A stretch of 64,000 nucleotides of DNA from Rivularia sp. PCC 7116 (GTDB taxonomy: Bacteria; Cyanobacteriota; Cyanobacteriia; Cyanobacteriales; Nostocaceae), in the NCBI RefSeq assembly GCF_000316665.1, contig NC_019678.1:4402001-4466000 (forward strand). The letters run 5' to 3'. This document shows, in pieces, positions 1 through 10,600 of this stretch. Positions within the stretch are counted from its first letter, which is position 1. The number at the start of each line of letters is the position of its first letter. Both the position numbers and the translations under genes were made by a program. Under the pieces are notes generated by a model, which was given only the letters and a program-made list of their open reading frames with translations, had not been told where the DNA came from and did not search any database.

Positions 1-1
1 G

Positions 2-1066
2 CTAAAAGCTTCTGAAATTACAAAAACACCTTCATCCGAACGCTTGCTGAATCTCTGGGCGCGACGTTATACCCCGGAAGTATCTTTCTTGCTAGGAGAT
101 TCTTCATCCTGTGATGAATTATTAAAAGCAGCAGCACCACAGGGTAGAGAATCTACAACTAATAAGTTGAAAGATAAAATGCTGGATATAAATTGTCAGA
201 TGGGATGGATACAAACGAAAAATCTCTACAGCTATATCCCTAACGTTTTAGATTTAACAGAAGCAAGACGTATTACAAAATTTGCTTTTCGCGTTTATAG
301 AAAATTACTAGAAATTTATCAGCAGCAATCATCAAAAATAGAAGTAGAAAATAATTCTCTTTCTCAGTGGGTTATACCAGCAGTTGAAGAACTAGCATAC
401 GCTTTAGAACCGATATTGATTGTATTTCAAGAGCAACATGTAGCCTCAAAGGATTGGCGCAGTCTTGGTTTTATGACTTCGCAGTTAAATTTTACTAATA
501 AATTAATGTTAAAACGGTTAACAAAAGTAGAACAGGTATTGTTAGCTCCATATTTTAAATTTGTCGAAGAACAAGTAGCAATGCCTTGGCAACGAGTATG
601 TTCTCATGCTGCTAATTATGAATTAAATTCACCAGAATTGAAGCTTGTAGAACAAATGATGCCGAATTCTCCAGAAATTGCTCAATCAGTTTATCGTAAG
701 TTAACTGAATTGTTGCCGAATAATCGCAGTAGAAGGGGAAAGTTAACCGATAACGGTATATCTCATTCATGTATTCGCGATTTAAATATGTTTCAGGCTT
801 ACATATTATTATGTTTTTTAGAACAAAATATGGAGCCAATTGAACAGGAACTAGTTCCTTTATGTGCGATGGTTGTTGAAGGTGTTGAAATCAAATGGGA
901 ATTAACTAAGAATTGGTGTGAAGTATTAGCTAATGAAATAGAAAGTCGTTTAGATTCCGCACAAAAAGATTTAATAAAGCCTTATACTCAAGGAATGAAG
1001 CAGGCGTTTTTTAAAGAGCGTAGAAGTTTGGGTTGTAAAGAAGAAATGGCAGCCGAAGTTGTTTAG
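2..1066 (+). CDS. Hypothetical cyanobacterial protein, 5' end outside the window
   Basis: The reading frame is open to the left edge with no stop, and no convincing start lies inside the window; the first possible start is a TTG at 44. I treat it as the C-terminal part (at least 354 residues) of a longer protein. The visible part is mostly helical and soluble, with no signal peptide, membrane segment or motif I recognise. It has regularly spaced hydrophobic and acidic helices and several Trp residues. A hairpin follows 58 bases after the stop. I cannot assign a function. The coding call rests on its length and normal codon use. Confidence 0.75.
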   Translation, partial: LKASEITKTPSSERLLNLWARRYTPEVSFLLGDSSSCDELLKAAAPQGRESTTNKLKDKMLDINCQMGWIQTKNLYSYIPNVLDLTEARRITKFAFRVYRKLLEIYQQQSSKIEVENNSLSQWVIPAVEELAYALEPILIVFQEQHVASKDWRSLGFMTSQLNFTNKLMLKRLTKVEQVLLAPYFKFVEEQVAMPWQRVCSHAANYELNSPELKLVEQMMPNSPEIAQSVYRKLTELLPNNRSRRGKLTDNGISHSCIRDLNMFQAYILLCFLEQNMEPIEQELVPLCAMVVEGVEIKWELTKNWCEVLANEIESRLDSAQKDLIKPYTQGMKQAFFKERRSLGCKEEMAAEVV

Positions 1067-1123
1067 AATTTTGATTGAAATTACGAACTCGTCTGGAATT
1101 GCAAATCCCAGTCTAATAGCAAA

Positions 1124-1142
1124 AGTCCTCTGAAAGAGGACT
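1124..1142. terminator. Hairpin terminator between convergent genes
   Basis: A perfect 8-bp stem (AGTCCTCT / AGAGGACT) with a 3-nt loop lies between the end of the first gene and the convergent Gly/Ala-rich gene. Read on the minus strand it is followed by TTTT, and on the plus strand by an A-rich tail. It fits a terminator for the minus-strand gene best and may work both ways. Confidence 0.55.
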
Positions 1143-1167
1143 AGAAAAATTCATTTTGTAGCTAAAT

Positions 1168-1222
1168 CATCCTCACTCTAGAAGAGTGGGGCTATGGAAG
1201 CAAAGCCTACCTGCGTAGGCTA
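1168..1222. repeat. Partial copy of the hairpin-rich dispersed repeat family
   Basis: Two short hairpins in series (CACTCT..AGAGTG and AGCCTACCTGCGTAGGCT) match the internal hairpins of the fuller elements at 33283-33423, 40911-41028 and 53839-53980. No terminal inverted repeats are visible, so this is a decayed or partial copy. Confidence 0.5.
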
Positions 1223-1326
1223 AATTCGGGGCATACCTCGTTCCAAGTCTCTGCCTTGGAATGTCTTTTTTTGAGGCTCTGCCTCTTGTACAGACTGCTT
1301 TGCTCGACTTGTTTGATGCTTTGAAA

Positions 1327-1731
1327 TTACTTTTTTTTAAACCACTTGTTCAAACCATAAGTAGCTAATCCTACAACCGCACCTGCTGCAACTACCGGAG
1401 CAGTTCCAATTGCAACAGCAGTTCCACCAACTGCTAAACCCATTCCCCCAACTGTTGCAGCAACTCCGGCACCTGCTGCTGCTCCACCTGCTACTGCACC
1501 TAAAGCTGTAGCATCTTGTTCTTCTATTGCTTTCTTAGCTCCATAAGCAGCTGAACCTACGACTGCACCTGCTGCTGCAATGGGAGCTACACCAATTGCT
1601 ATACCTCCAAATCCTCCGACTAATCCCATACCTCCTACTACTGCTGATGCACCTGCACCTGCGGCTGTTCCTCCGGCAACTAATGCTGCACCTTCAGCTT
1701 TATCTTTTATACTTTCAGTGTTTTTAGTCAT
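1327..1731 (-). CDS. Small Gly/Ala-rich glycine-zipper protein with internal duplication
   Basis: 134 residues from the ATG at 1731; a TTG 12 bases upstream is possible but weaker. After a short charged N-terminus the protein has two related hydrophobic blocks of about 50 residues, each with GGMGL, a Gly/Ala stretch, an APxxAAGAVVG segment and an AxYG end. They are separated by a charged KKAIEEQDATAL linker, and the C-terminus is basic (WFKKK). The Gly-xxx-Gly spacing suggests packed membrane helices or glycine-zipper assembly. There is no signal peptide. I do not know a function; a membrane-active or membrane-shaping role would be a guess. It is monocistronic and convergent with the gene on its left. 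Confidence 0.65.
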   Translation of the reverse strand: MTKNTESIKDKAEGAALVAGGTAAGAGASAVVGGMGLVGGFGGIAIGVAPIAAAGAVVGSAAYGAKKAIEEQDATALGAVAGGAAAGAGVAATVGGMGLAVGGTAVAIGTAPVVAAGAVVGLATYGLNKWFKKK

Positions 1732-1888
1732 AACTATATACAAGTAATAAATATTACCTATATGTTAAACAAATCGACTTATGACTGTCCGGGGAAAAAC
1801 AATGAAATATTACAATCTAACAATAAAGTTTGTTTGAAGTCTCGGCTTGGGCTATCTTATTCTTCAGGTTAATAAACTGCGCTTAATA

Positions 1889-3082
1889 ATGACTTCTACG
1901 CTCCCTCACAAAAAAGCCAAAGCCCTCAAACCCGGAAGCCCCCGCCCAGCAAAGGAATTATGTAGCGAGTGCGGACTTTGCGATACGTATTACGTCCACT
2001 ATGTTAAAGAAGCCTGTGCTTTTCTCAATCAACAAATAGCGGAGCTTGAAGAGCAAAGTCATTCGCGATCGCGCAATCTTGATAATGCCGACGAACTTTA
2101 TTTCGGGGTTCAGCAGGAGATGATGGCAGCGCGGAAAAAAGAGCCAATTCCGGGTGCCCAGTGGACGGGTATTGTTAGCTCTATTGCCATTGAAATGCTC
2201 AATCGCGGCATTGTGGAAGGTGTTGTTTGCGTACAAAATACCCAGGAAGACAGGTTTCAACCAATGCCGGTTATTGCTCGCACGCCGGAAGAGGTGCTAG
2301 CAGCCAAAGTTAATAAGCCGACTCTTTCGCCAAATCTTTCGGTATTAGAACAAGTTGAAAAATCCGGAATGAAGCGGCTATTGGTAATTGGTGTTGGTTG
2401 TCAAATTCAAGCATTACGTGCTGTAGAAAAACAGCTTGGTTTGGAAAAGCTTTATGTATTAGGCACTCCTTGCGTTGATAACGTTACTCGTGCCGGATTG
2501 CAAAAGTTCCTTGAAACTACAAGTAAGTCACCCGATACGGTAGTGCATTACGAATTTATGCAAGATTTTCGAGTGCATTTTAAGCATGAAGATGGTTCAA
2601 CCGAAACTGTGCCTTTCTTTGGTTTGAAAACTAATAAGCTTAAAGATGTGTTTGCTCCTTCTTGCATGAGCTGTTTCGACTACGTAAATTCACTTGCTGA
2701 TATTGTAGTTGGGTATATGGGGGCACCGTTTGGTTGGCAGTGGATTGTGGTCAGAAACGAGCGCGGTAAAGAAATGCTCGATTTAGTGAAAGACCAAATT
2801 GACGTTCAAGAGGTAATGTCTCAAGGGAATCGTCAAGCTGCCGTACAGCAAAGCATTCCTGCCTACGATAAAGGCGTAACTCTTCCCATGTGGGCGGCGA
2901 AATTAATGGGTGTGGTAATTGAGAAAATTGGACCAAAAGGTTTGGAATATGCTCGCTTTTCCATAGATTCCCACTTTACGCGGAATTATTTATATACCAA
3001 GCGTAATCATCCCGAAAAGTTAGATAATCACGTTCCTGAGTTTGCAAAACGGATTGTGGAGCAGTATGAGTTACCCGATTAG
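1889..3082 (+). CDS. bciB: Divinyl (proto)chlorophyllide 8-vinyl reductase, ferredoxin-dependent BciB type
   Basis: 397 residues from the ATG at 1889; the frame extends to a TTG at 1847, but that adds a non-conserved leader. It belongs to the FrhB/HCAR family of iron-sulfur flavoproteins. Cys25, Cys28, Cys31 and Cys43 (CSECGLC...C) near the N-terminus, GVGCQ and GTPC in the middle and [10 protein letters not shown] later are the usual cluster ligands, and [11 protein letters not shown] is the conserved C-terminal block. In cyanobacteria this orthologue (Synechocystis slr1923) reduces the 8-vinyl group during chlorophyll a synthesis with electrons from ferredoxin. The related 7-hydroxymethyl-chlorophyll reductase of plants is the alternative name for this fold. 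It stands alone, followed by purine-rich DNA and heptamer repeats. Confidence 0.9.
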   Translation: MTSTLPHKKAKALKPGSPRPAKELCSECGLCDTYYVHYVKEACAFLNQQIAELEEQSHSRSRNLDNADELYFGVQQEMMAARKKEPIPGAQWTGIVSSIAIEMLNRGIVEGVVCVQNTQEDRFQPMPVIARTPEEVLAAKVNKPTLSPNLSVLEQVEKSGMKRLLVIGVGCQIQALRAVEKQLGLEKLYVLGTPCVDNVTRAGLQKFLETTSKSPDTVVHYEFMQDFRVHFKHEDGSTETVPFFGLKTNKLKDVFAPSCMSCFDYVNSLADIVVGYMGAPFGWQWIVVRNERGKEMLDLVKDQIDVQEVMSQGNRQAAVQQSIPAYDKGVTLPMWAAKLMGVVIEKIGPKGLEYARFSIDSHFTRNYLYTKRNHPEKLDNHVPEFAKRIVEQYELPD

Positions 3083-3088
3083 GAGTTA

Positions 3089-3230
3089 GAAGGAGTAGAG
3101 GGGGAAGAGGGGGAAGAGGGGGGAGAGGGGGAAGCATTTTGCAAACACTCATGCCTGATGCCCAATGCCCAATTCCCAATCCCTAATTTCCAATTCCCAA
3201 TTCCCAATCCCCAATCCCCAATTCCTAATT
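3089..3230. repeat. Purine tract plus heptamer (STRR) array
   Basis: A G/A-only stretch (about 3089-3131) built of GGGGGAAGA-like units is followed by imperfect 7-mers of the CCCAATT / CCCAATG type. The array runs up to the stop codon of the convergent kinase gene. Such short tandemly repeated repetitive sequences are known from heterocyst-forming cyanobacteria. Confidence 0.8.
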
Positions 3231-3231
3231 T

Positions 3232-5400
3232 TCACCTTCTCAAAAAATTCCAAAATCCGGTTTTCTTATCTTTGTTTTCTTCTTGCTCTTTTTCTTTTTC
3301 TTGTTCTTTGTCTTTGTCTTCTAATATTTCTTCTATATTCTTCTTCGCTTTGATGGCTTCGCGGTAATCTGGATTATATTTAATTGCCGTGTTGTAGGCT
3401 GCTAATGCTTCTTCATCTTTTCCTAAATTAAACAAAGTATTACCTTTGCTGTACCAACTTTCGGAATGGTCTTTTTTATAGCGAATTGCGCGATTGTAAG
3501 CTGATAAGGCTTCTGGATATTTCTGCAATTTATAAACTGAGTTGCCGCGAGAATACCATACTTTATAGCTGTTTCTTCGTTGCGCGATCGCTTTATCGTA
3601 TGATGCTACTGCTTGTTCGTAGCGCTGCATTTGATGTAGTGCCCAACCTTTGGAGTAGAGTGCATCAAAGTTATTGGGCTGATATTTCAATACTTCTTGA
3701 AAAGATTCGACTGCTTCGGGATAGCGACGTAAGGTTATGAGTATGTTTCCTCTTGATAACCAAGCTTGGTAAAAACTGGGTTTGTACTGTACTGCTTTTG
3801 AATAAGCTTTTAAAGCATCTCTTTGGCGATTTAAATTAACTAAAGCATTTCCACTGTTGTACCAAGCAAGCTCGTTATTTGGCTTTAACCTAATCACTTG
3901 TTCGTAAGTTGCCAGGGCATCTTTATAGCGTTTTAAATTATATAAAACCCAAGCTTTGTTATACCAGGCTTGGTCATATTCTGGCTGTAGCTCTACTGCT
4001 TTATCATAAGACTGTATGGCTTCATCATATCTCTTCAAATTTCTCAAAGCTTCTCCCCTCGCGTTCAAAACTTTTGGAGATTCTGGCTTTAATTTCAAAG
4101 CTTTGTCGAAAGAGTAAATTGCTTCTTGATATCTCTTTAACTTATTTAAGACAAACCCTCTACCTCTCCAAGATTCTTGATAGTTTGGCTCAATTTCAAT
4201 TGCTTTATCATATGCCGATAAAGCTTCTTTGTGTGAATTCAACTCGTAAAGTACTCTCCCTTGTCCGTTCCATGCTTGAGCGTATTCTGGCTTAATTTCT
4301 ATAGCTTGTTTGTAATTATCCAACGCATCTTCATAGCGCTGTAGTTCATAAAATGTATTTGCTTTTTTATATAAATCGCCAGCGTTAGCAGAATTAATAC
4401 TGTTAATAATATATATAGATGCTGTTGCCCCCATTCCGGTTAACAACATTGCCATCAAGGCTTTATAAATTATTTTTTTAAAGTTTATCTTCTTACGAGG
4501 CTTGAAAGTTTGAGAATAAGATGCAACATTCAATACCATCGTGTTAGAAACCGATGGTTGATTTATATGTGTATTTTGTGTATTTAATATCTCCAGTGCT
4601 TCTAATGCCTGAGTTGCTGAAGCATAACGCACTCGAAAATCATAACGCACCATTTTATCTAAAATTTCAGCTAATTGCGGAGTCACTTGGGCGTATTCTT
4701 GCCAAATAATTTCATTGGTATCGTCATCCTTTTCCAATTCTTCGGGAGATAATCCCGTGAGTGCTGTGATGCACATTATCCCCAAAGCATAAATATCGCT
4801 ACTATATCTTGGTTCGCCCTGGGCTTGTTCGCCGGGAATATATCCTGGAGTACCAATAGCTACGGTAACTTGAGTTTTATTGCCCGCAGAAACAACCTGA
4901 GTCGTAATTTGTTTAACCGCACCAAAATCAATTAAAACCAATTTTCCATCTTTATCATCTCTGAGAATATTTCTAGGATTAATATCTCGATGAATTACCT
5001 TTTGCTGATGGACAAATTCTAAGATTTCTAGTATCTCTTTTAAAAGGGAAATAGCTTGGTTTTCGCTTATAGATTTTCCAGGTTTTATTTCTTCATTTAA
5101 ATCGTTACCGTAAATATATTCCTGTACTAGATAAAACTCCTGATTTTCTTCAAAATAAGCTAAAAGCTGAGGAATACGTTCGTGTATTCCCAATCTATAT
5201 AAAACCTGTGCTTCTGTATCAAACAAACGTCTTGCTGTTTGCAATGTAGTCGGATCGTTGGCTTGGGGTTTGAGCTTTTTAACAACACATTTTGGAGAAC
5301 CAGGCAAATGCGTATCGTAAGCTACAAAGGTTTCGCCAAATCCCCCACCTCCCAAATTACTTATTATTTGGTATCTTCCAACAAGTGTATTTCCCAACAT
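3232..5400 (-). CDS. Membrane-anchored Ser/Thr protein kinase with C-terminal TPR repeats
   Basis: 722 residues from the ATG at 5400 ([12 protein letters not shown]); a TTG 39 bases upstream only extends a non-conserved leader. The kinase domain is at about 1-270: glycine loop [10 protein letters not shown], lysine in CVVKKL, catalytic loop [12 protein letters not shown] and [10 protein letters not shown]. The usual Lys of the HRDxKxxN loop is Asn here, so activity should be tested rather than assumed. One hydrophobic span at about 320-345 precedes ten 34-residue TPRs and a highly charged E/K/D tail. The layout suggests a kinase facing the cytoplasm with a TPR sensor or scaffold beyond the membrane, or a kinase held at the membrane. 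It is transcribed away from the rhomboid-like gene. Confidence 0.88.
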   Translation of the reverse strand: MLGNTLVGRYQIISNLGGGGFGETFVAYDTHLPGSPKCVVKKLKPQANDPTTLQTARRLFDTEAQVLYRLGIHERIPQLLAYFEENQEFYLVQEYIYGNDLNEEIKPGKSISENQAISLLKEILEILEFVHQQKVIHRDINPRNILRDDKDGKLVLIDFGAVKQITTQVVSAGNKTQVTVAIGTPGYIPGEQAQGEPRYSSDIYALGIMCITALTGLSPEELEKDDDTNEIIWQEYAQVTPQLAEILDKMVRYDFRVRYASATQALEALEILNTQNTHINQPSVSNTMVLNVASYSQTFKPRKKINFKKIIYKALMAMLLTGMGATASIYIINSINSANAGDLYKKANTFYELQRYEDALDNYKQAIEIKPEYAQAWNGQGRVLYELNSHKEALSAYDKAIEIEPNYQESWRGRGFVLNKLKRYQEAIYSFDKALKLKPESPKVLNARGEALRNLKRYDEAIQSYDKAVELQPEYDQAWYNKAWVLYNLKRYKDALATYEQVIRLKPNNELAWYNSGNALVNLNRQRDALKAYSKAVQYKPSFYQAWLSRGNILITLRRYPEAVESFQEVLKYQPNNFDALYSKGWALHQMQRYEQAVASYDKAIAQRRNSYKVWYSRGNSVYKLQKYPEALSAYNRAIRYKKDHSESWYSKGNTLFNLGKDEEALAAYNTAIKYNPDYREAIKAKKNIEEILEDKDKEQEKEKEQEENKDKKTGFWNFLRR

Positions 5401-5551
5401 TTGGCTTACCTTGTTTATTGCGGCATCAACTGAATTCAATCTTGCTATATCAGTATCAGGAAACGGTTATCAGTTACCAAGTTACCAATATCAGATTATT
5501 TTTATTTACTAGGTTTTTGCGTATTTAATTTGTATACAATACGCGGGCAGG

Positions 5552-6289
5552 ATGTCCGCTAAAAATTTAGCTCCTAATTTATTTATGATACCTATCGGCG
5601 ATAAACTGTTTCTTCTGACGAATAAAAAACCTTTAGTAGTATGGTTTTTGATTGGTATAAATATTGCTTTATTTTTATGGGAAGTAAAACTAGAGATTAA
5701 TGGTGAATTAGCTAGTTTTGTCAATTATTGGGGTTTGATTCCAGAACAAGTTAGTACGGCATTTAATAGCGCGATCGCAGGAAATCCGGCAGCTTGGTTA
5801 GTTGTGTTTTGGGGTACGCTGTCAATATTTTCGGGAATGTTCGTTCATGCTAGCTACAGTCAAATTGTGAGTAATTTAATATTTTTGTGGGTTTTCGGCA
5901 ATACTTTGGAGAAAATCATTGGTAACGGACGTTTTTTATTATTTTATCTATTTTGCGGTTTTTTGACCGGGATAGTGCAAATTGTGGTTGAGCCAAGTTT
6001 GAGCATACCTTTGGTTGGTACCAACGGTGTAATTGCATCTGTTTTGGGAGCATATGTTTATAAATTTCCCAAGGTTAAAATTGACTCTATTTTACCGTTG
6101 GTGATTTTGTATATCCCCGTCGAACTACCGGCTTTTTTCTACTGTTTCTGGTGGTTTGTGCAACAGTTATTTTACGGTATTGGCGGTTTAAATGTTCCCG
6201 GTGGCGTTAATCCCATCGGCACTGGTTATTTAGCTTACGGTGCGGGTTTGCCGATTGGTGTGGTTTTGATGATGATAATGAAGCTTTGA
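5552..6289 (+). CDS. Rhomboid-like membrane protein, predicted catalytically dead
   Basis: 245 residues with six or so hydrophobic segments and the rhomboid fold pattern, including the FVHASYSQIVSNLIFLWVFG region and a GxxG-x-LGAY helix. In active rhomboids that helix carries GxSG; here it is GTNG with Asn158 in place of the nucleophile Ser. The late catalytic His helix (normally AHxGG) reads AYGAG. Both dyad residues are missing, so this is probably a pseudoprotease that binds membrane proteins. The start at 5552 has a nearby GGCAGG; an internal ATG at 5585 (MIPIGDK) matches common rhomboid starts and is equally possible. It is divergent from the kinase gene. Confidence 0.8.
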   Translation: MSAKNLAPNLFMIPIGDKLFLLTNKKPLVVWFLIGINIALFLWEVKLEINGELASFVNYWGLIPEQVSTAFNSAIAGNPAAWLVVFWGTLSIFSGMFVHASYSQIVSNLIFLWVFGNTLEKIIGNGRFLLFYLFCGFLTGIVQIVVEPSLSIPLVGTNGVIASVLGAYVYKFPKVKIDSILPLVILYIPVELPAFFYCFWWFVQQLFYGIGGLNVPGGVNPIGTGYLAYGAGLPIGVVLMMIMKL

Positions 6290-6423
6290 TTATCGGTTTG
6301 TTTTTTGTGAAGAGTAATGATTATTTATACTAGATTCATAAGCTATTGTAATTGCATTAAATAGCAGGAATAATCAAAACATTGAATTTTTATAAATCAA
6401 CTGTTCTTTGAGGGGAAAATCCA

Positions 6424-6447
6424 TGAAAGCATTAGGTTTAACTTAAT
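6424..6447 (+). pseudogene. Seven-codon ORF, possible leftover start of a lost gene
   Basis: GAGGGG followed by ATG and seven codons (MKALGLT) ending in TAA. The peptide looks like the N-terminus of zinc-type alcohol dehydrogenase/quinone reductase proteins (MKALG...). It may be the stump of a gene replaced by the GC-richer DNA that begins just after it, or a chance match. Confidence 0.25.
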
Positions 6448-6475
6448 ATTTAGCAATCAACATGGAACACCTAAT

Positions 6476-7345
6476 ATGAGAAAGTTTCTAGCACTGGCAC
6501 TTATAAGCGTCCTAATCGCCGCCTGCACTGGCTCGCAAGTAGCATCCAACAGCATCACTCCGAAACCCGAAGTAGAGCAAACCTCCGAGGTTGTCTTGAT
6601 GTCCGAAATAGAATGGGGACCGCTCAACCCCGCTCGCGGCGACAATAGCCCGAGGGCTGGTACTCTTTGGGGCGATCGCACTGGCTCCGAACCATCAGGC
6701 TTTCTCGTTCAGTTTGTAGACGGCTTCTCGTCGCCACCTCACATTCACAATATCACCTACCGAGGAGTGGCCATTAGCGGCACCATTCACAACGATGACC
6801 CGAATGCCGAAAAGATGTGGATGCCAACGGGTTCTTTCTGGACTCAGCCAGCCGGAGGTGTACACATTACCGCTGCCGAGGGCAGCAAAAACCTGGCGTA
6901 CATAGAAATCGACAACGGACCGTATCTCGTCCTTCCTCCTGAGAAGGCGTTTCAAAGCGAAGACAAGCCGATTAACGTGGACACATCGAACATTGTTTGG
7001 GTGGATAAACCCGGAATGCCAGCTTCTAAAAATGGAGCAAAGGTAGCCTTTCTTTGGGACAGCCCACAGGACGGTCAGTTGAACGGAACCCTTGTCAAGC
7101 TACCAGCTGGATTCACTGGAAATATACGTAGCAACGGCTCAACATTCCGCGCTGTAGTAATCCAGGGTCAACCACAGTACCAAGTGTCAAATGAGACTGA
7201 CGTTAAGACTTTGGTTCCGGGCAGCTATTTCGGCTCGAAAGGAGAGTCGGTGCATAAAGTCTCGTCTAATGCGAAAGACGAAAGCATCATCTATGTACGC
7301 ACGGATGGCAAGTTTGATATCATTCAGGCGCAGTCGAAAAAGTAG
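6476..7345 (+). CDS. DUF4437 (cupin-like) lipoprotein, probably acquired
   Basis: 289 residues. The N-terminus is a lipoprotein signal: MRKF, a hydrophobic stretch and the lipobox LIAAC with Cys at 17. The rest is two similar cupin-type halves of the DUF4437 family; the first half includes [16 protein letters not shown] and a [13 protein letters not shown] region whose His residues could bind a metal. No reaction is established for the family. GC content is about 50% over this gene against roughly 30% in the rhomboid-like gene before it, and codon use differs accordingly. No second gene belongs to the unit. Confidence 0.85.
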   Translation: MRKFLALALISVLIAACTGSQVASNSITPKPEVEQTSEVVLMSEIEWGPLNPARGDNSPRAGTLWGDRTGSEPSGFLVQFVDGFSSPPHIHNITYRGVAISGTIHNDDPNAEKMWMPTGSFWTQPAGGVHITAAEGSKNLAYIEIDNGPYLVLPPEKAFQSEDKPINVDTSNIVWVDKPGMPASKNGAKVAFLWDSPQDGQLNGTLVKLPAGFTGNIRSNGSTFRAVVIQGQPQYQVSNETDVKTLVPGSYFGSKGESVHKVSSNAKDESIIYVRTDGKFDIIQAQSKK

Positions 7346-7665
7346 CCGCGCTCGATTCGCGCAATCACAACGGCTGCTTACTCGTGACGTACCTTTTATC
7401 TGAAGCGATTGGTCTAATAGCAGCTTGGTATCGAATGCAAAGTCAAATTTCCGTTCATACCAGCCATATTATTGAAAGACACTGGCTATCTTACAGCGTT
7501 TAAGAGGAGTTATTTCATAATGGTAAATTATTTAGCTCAGAATTTAAGGACAACACACCCTACAACTACCAACTGCAAAAAAAAGCCTCTCATAATGAGA
7601 GACTTACTAATTTAGCGAAGACAATTTAAATTGACGTGAATTGATTTGAATTATTGATTTAGGAT
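7346..7665. other. 320-bp spacer, composition returns to AT-rich
   Basis: The first 60 bases keep the GC-richer composition of the DUF4437 gene; from about 7400 the DNA is AT-rich like the rest of the window. Apart from the minus-strand terminator at 7577-7603 nothing recognisable is present. Confidence 0.5.
7577..7603 (-). terminator. Intrinsic terminator of the seven-repeat membrane protein gene
   Basis: Read on the minus strand: stem GTCTCTCAT / ATGAGAGGC (one mismatch) followed by a run of eight T. It lies 63 bases after the stop codon of the gene at 7666-10836. Confidence 0.8.
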
Positions 7666-10600
7666 TTAGGGTGCATTGCTCGTTACTGCTAAAGCTCCGG
7701 CAATTGCAGAGGCTGCACCGGATAAAACTGCTGTTGCTAGTAACCAAGTAGCTGCTGATGCTGCTGCTTTACGAGTTTCTTCGGCTTGCTTCTGGGCTTG
7801 GTATTTAACTTCTTCTAAACGTCGCTGCGCCTCTTCTTGGATTCTCTCTGCTCGTCGCAATACGCTGTTACGGGCGTTTTCGATTTGATCGATGACTTTG
7901 TTTGCATCGCTTTCAGAAATATCATCGCGAGAACTCATTAACGCTACATAAGTATCTCGGTTAAAAGATGATAGTCTACCGCGTAAGGCATCAAATCCCG
8001 CTTGTGGATCGTAGAACAATTGGCGAACATCGCGCTTGATGCCATCGTAATTTAGTTCTGGACGTTCCAAGGAGTTGAGGTAATAGCGAATTCGGTCGAA
8101 TATACTATCTATTGTATCTTGAATTCGGCGCTGAATTCCTCTAATTTGAGCGACAAATTGCTCGCGTACTGACATGATGTTGTCAGCGATTTGCTCGGCT
8201 TCCTGGTTGCTGATGTCTCCGCGAATTTTTAACAAAGCAACAATTGTGGAACGGTCAAATTTAGAAAGGCGATCGCCTAAGCTTTCCATTCCCACTCGGG
8301 GGTCGTTTAATAACAGATTAACGTCGCGTTTAATACCTTCAGGATTGAGTTCTTGTTTGCCGGTTTGACGAAGATACTCTTCTAAATACCCTTGGAAATC
8401 TTGAACCTTTTGCTGAGTTCTACTAACCATCCGTCTCGGTGCGCGAATAATTTGGCGAATTGAAGATTGTACGGAGTCGATTGTTTGGTTAACTTCGTCT
8501 TCGCTCATGTCGCGACGCTGACTTAGTAATTTTACTAAGGTGTCTCTATCAATTTTTGACAATCTATCCCGTAAAGCGATCGCACCTTCTTGGGGATTTT
8601 CAAACAACTTATTCAAGTCCCGTTGAATGCCTTCGGGGTTAAGTTCCGATTTACCGGTGTTGCGGAGATAATCGGCGATTGTGGTAGTTACGTCGTCGTA
8701 CTGCGCTCTGGCTTTGTCTGCAATCTTTCCGGGAGTGTGACGAACGCTATTCCAAGATTGTTCTACGGTATCAATTGTGTCGTTGATTTGGCTTTCACTT
8801 AAATCTTGGCGTTGATTGAGTAACTGTACTAAAGTATCTCGGTCAAAACGTGCCAACCGCGTCTGAATTGCTGACATTCCCGCTTGGGGGTCATTTAGCA
8901 AAGTTTTCAATTCACCGCGAATTGCATCGGGGTTAAGTTCGTTTTTGCCGGTATTACGCAGATACTGTTCTAAGTTTAACCACAAGGTTTCTGCTTCATG
9001 CTTAGCTCGATCTGCAAGTCCTTTGGACTCAATTAAAACTTGGTCGCGCTGTTTCTCTAATTCATCGAGAATTGGCTCAATTTCCCCAGCAGAAATATCA
9101 TTGCGCTGTGCGAGTACTGCCCGCATTTGTGCCTTATCGAATCGAGACAGGCGCATCGCTAATGTTTCGTAATCTGCATCGGAATCTTCCAAAATCGGCT
9201 TAAAATTTTGCTTGATACCTTCAGAAGTTAAATCTGATTTGGCAGTTACTAATAAATAGCTTTCTACCTGACGCTGCAAATCTTGGACTATTTCTTTTTC
9301 TTCTTCAGCCCTTACCTGCACCAGTACGCCTTTACGAACCATTTCTAGCTGGTCAGCAATTTGCTTGATTTGAGCTTGAGTTAACAAACCGCGTTGTTTG
9401 AGAATGTCTACAAAATCGCTGCGATCGAGGTTTTCTAATTCCCGACGTACAGCGCCTGGATCTGCTGCTGGATCGTAAAGTACGTCGCGAAATTCTTGAC
9501 GAACTTTTTCGTTGCTAAACTGCCAAGCGTAAGTATTGTAGAGATAATTTTCGACATCAGCACGAACGGTACTGTAAGACTGCGATGGTGTAGGAAGCCC
9601 CATCTTATCTGCTTTTTCGGTAGCTTTATCTTTAGCTTTGTTTATACTGCCGAGCATTTTTTCAGCATCCAAATCGGAAAGATCGGTTCTTCCCATAACC
9701 ACGCTACCAAGTGTGGTGAAAGCTTGCTGCATGGTTAGCTGTAAAGGACCTACCGATTGTTCTTGTGCTGATTGTTTTGCATCCCGAGTATCTTGCTTCT
9801 GGGAACGCATTTCACCGATAACTCTATCTAACTTTGCGTCAAGTTCGTCAGTTTTGTTTTGTCCGGGTGTAACAGTTTTAAGATAGTCAACTAATTCAGC
9901 TAAACCGTCTCGGCTGCTACCGGAACTAGCTTGTTGAGAGCCTAATGTTTGCCTCCAAACATCATATAAACTATCGGCAATTCTTCTAACTTCTTTTTTA
10001 GAAAGGTCAGTACGACTACTAACTAATTCTACAAAATTTTGTTTATCAATATTTCGCAGTTCCGCAGCGCCTGCATAAGAATTAAGCTGTGCGTCTGAAA
10101 GTATGTTTTCAAATTCTCTACGTATCGATTGTACGTCCAACTCTTTAGGACGGACTGTATCTAAATAATCTTCTAAATTTTCTTTAATGCTTTCGGGATC
10201 GATGGCATTGCCTATTTCGTGACGAACCGCTGATGCTGCGGCTTCTGCTGTCGCTACAACCTGCTTATTTACAGCTTTTGCTCCCAATGCAGCGGTAGCT
10301 GTTCCTGCAATCGCTTGGAGTCCGGAAGTTGCCGAACTAACAACGCTACCAACTAAAGAACCAACCGCTGTTGAACTAACCCACACCAGCAAACAAAAAT
10401 ACGCCGCCCAAATGACTAATCCTAGAATTGCTCCAGAGCCTACATCTAAAGATAATAAGCTGAGTTTTACCCCTAAGAAACAAGCAAAGAAAAGAGAAAC
10501 AGTTACCGAAACTAATGTCCCAAATCCGACAGCAGTACCTATCTTATTAATAGTGCTGCCCAAACTTTCGTTTTGGTTATCGCTACTTGAATTTGAGCTT

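Noticed and set aside
8174-9886. Several plus-strand frames opposite the seven-repeat gene
   Set aside because: They are shadows of the long minus-strand gene; none has a ribosome site or a plausible protein.
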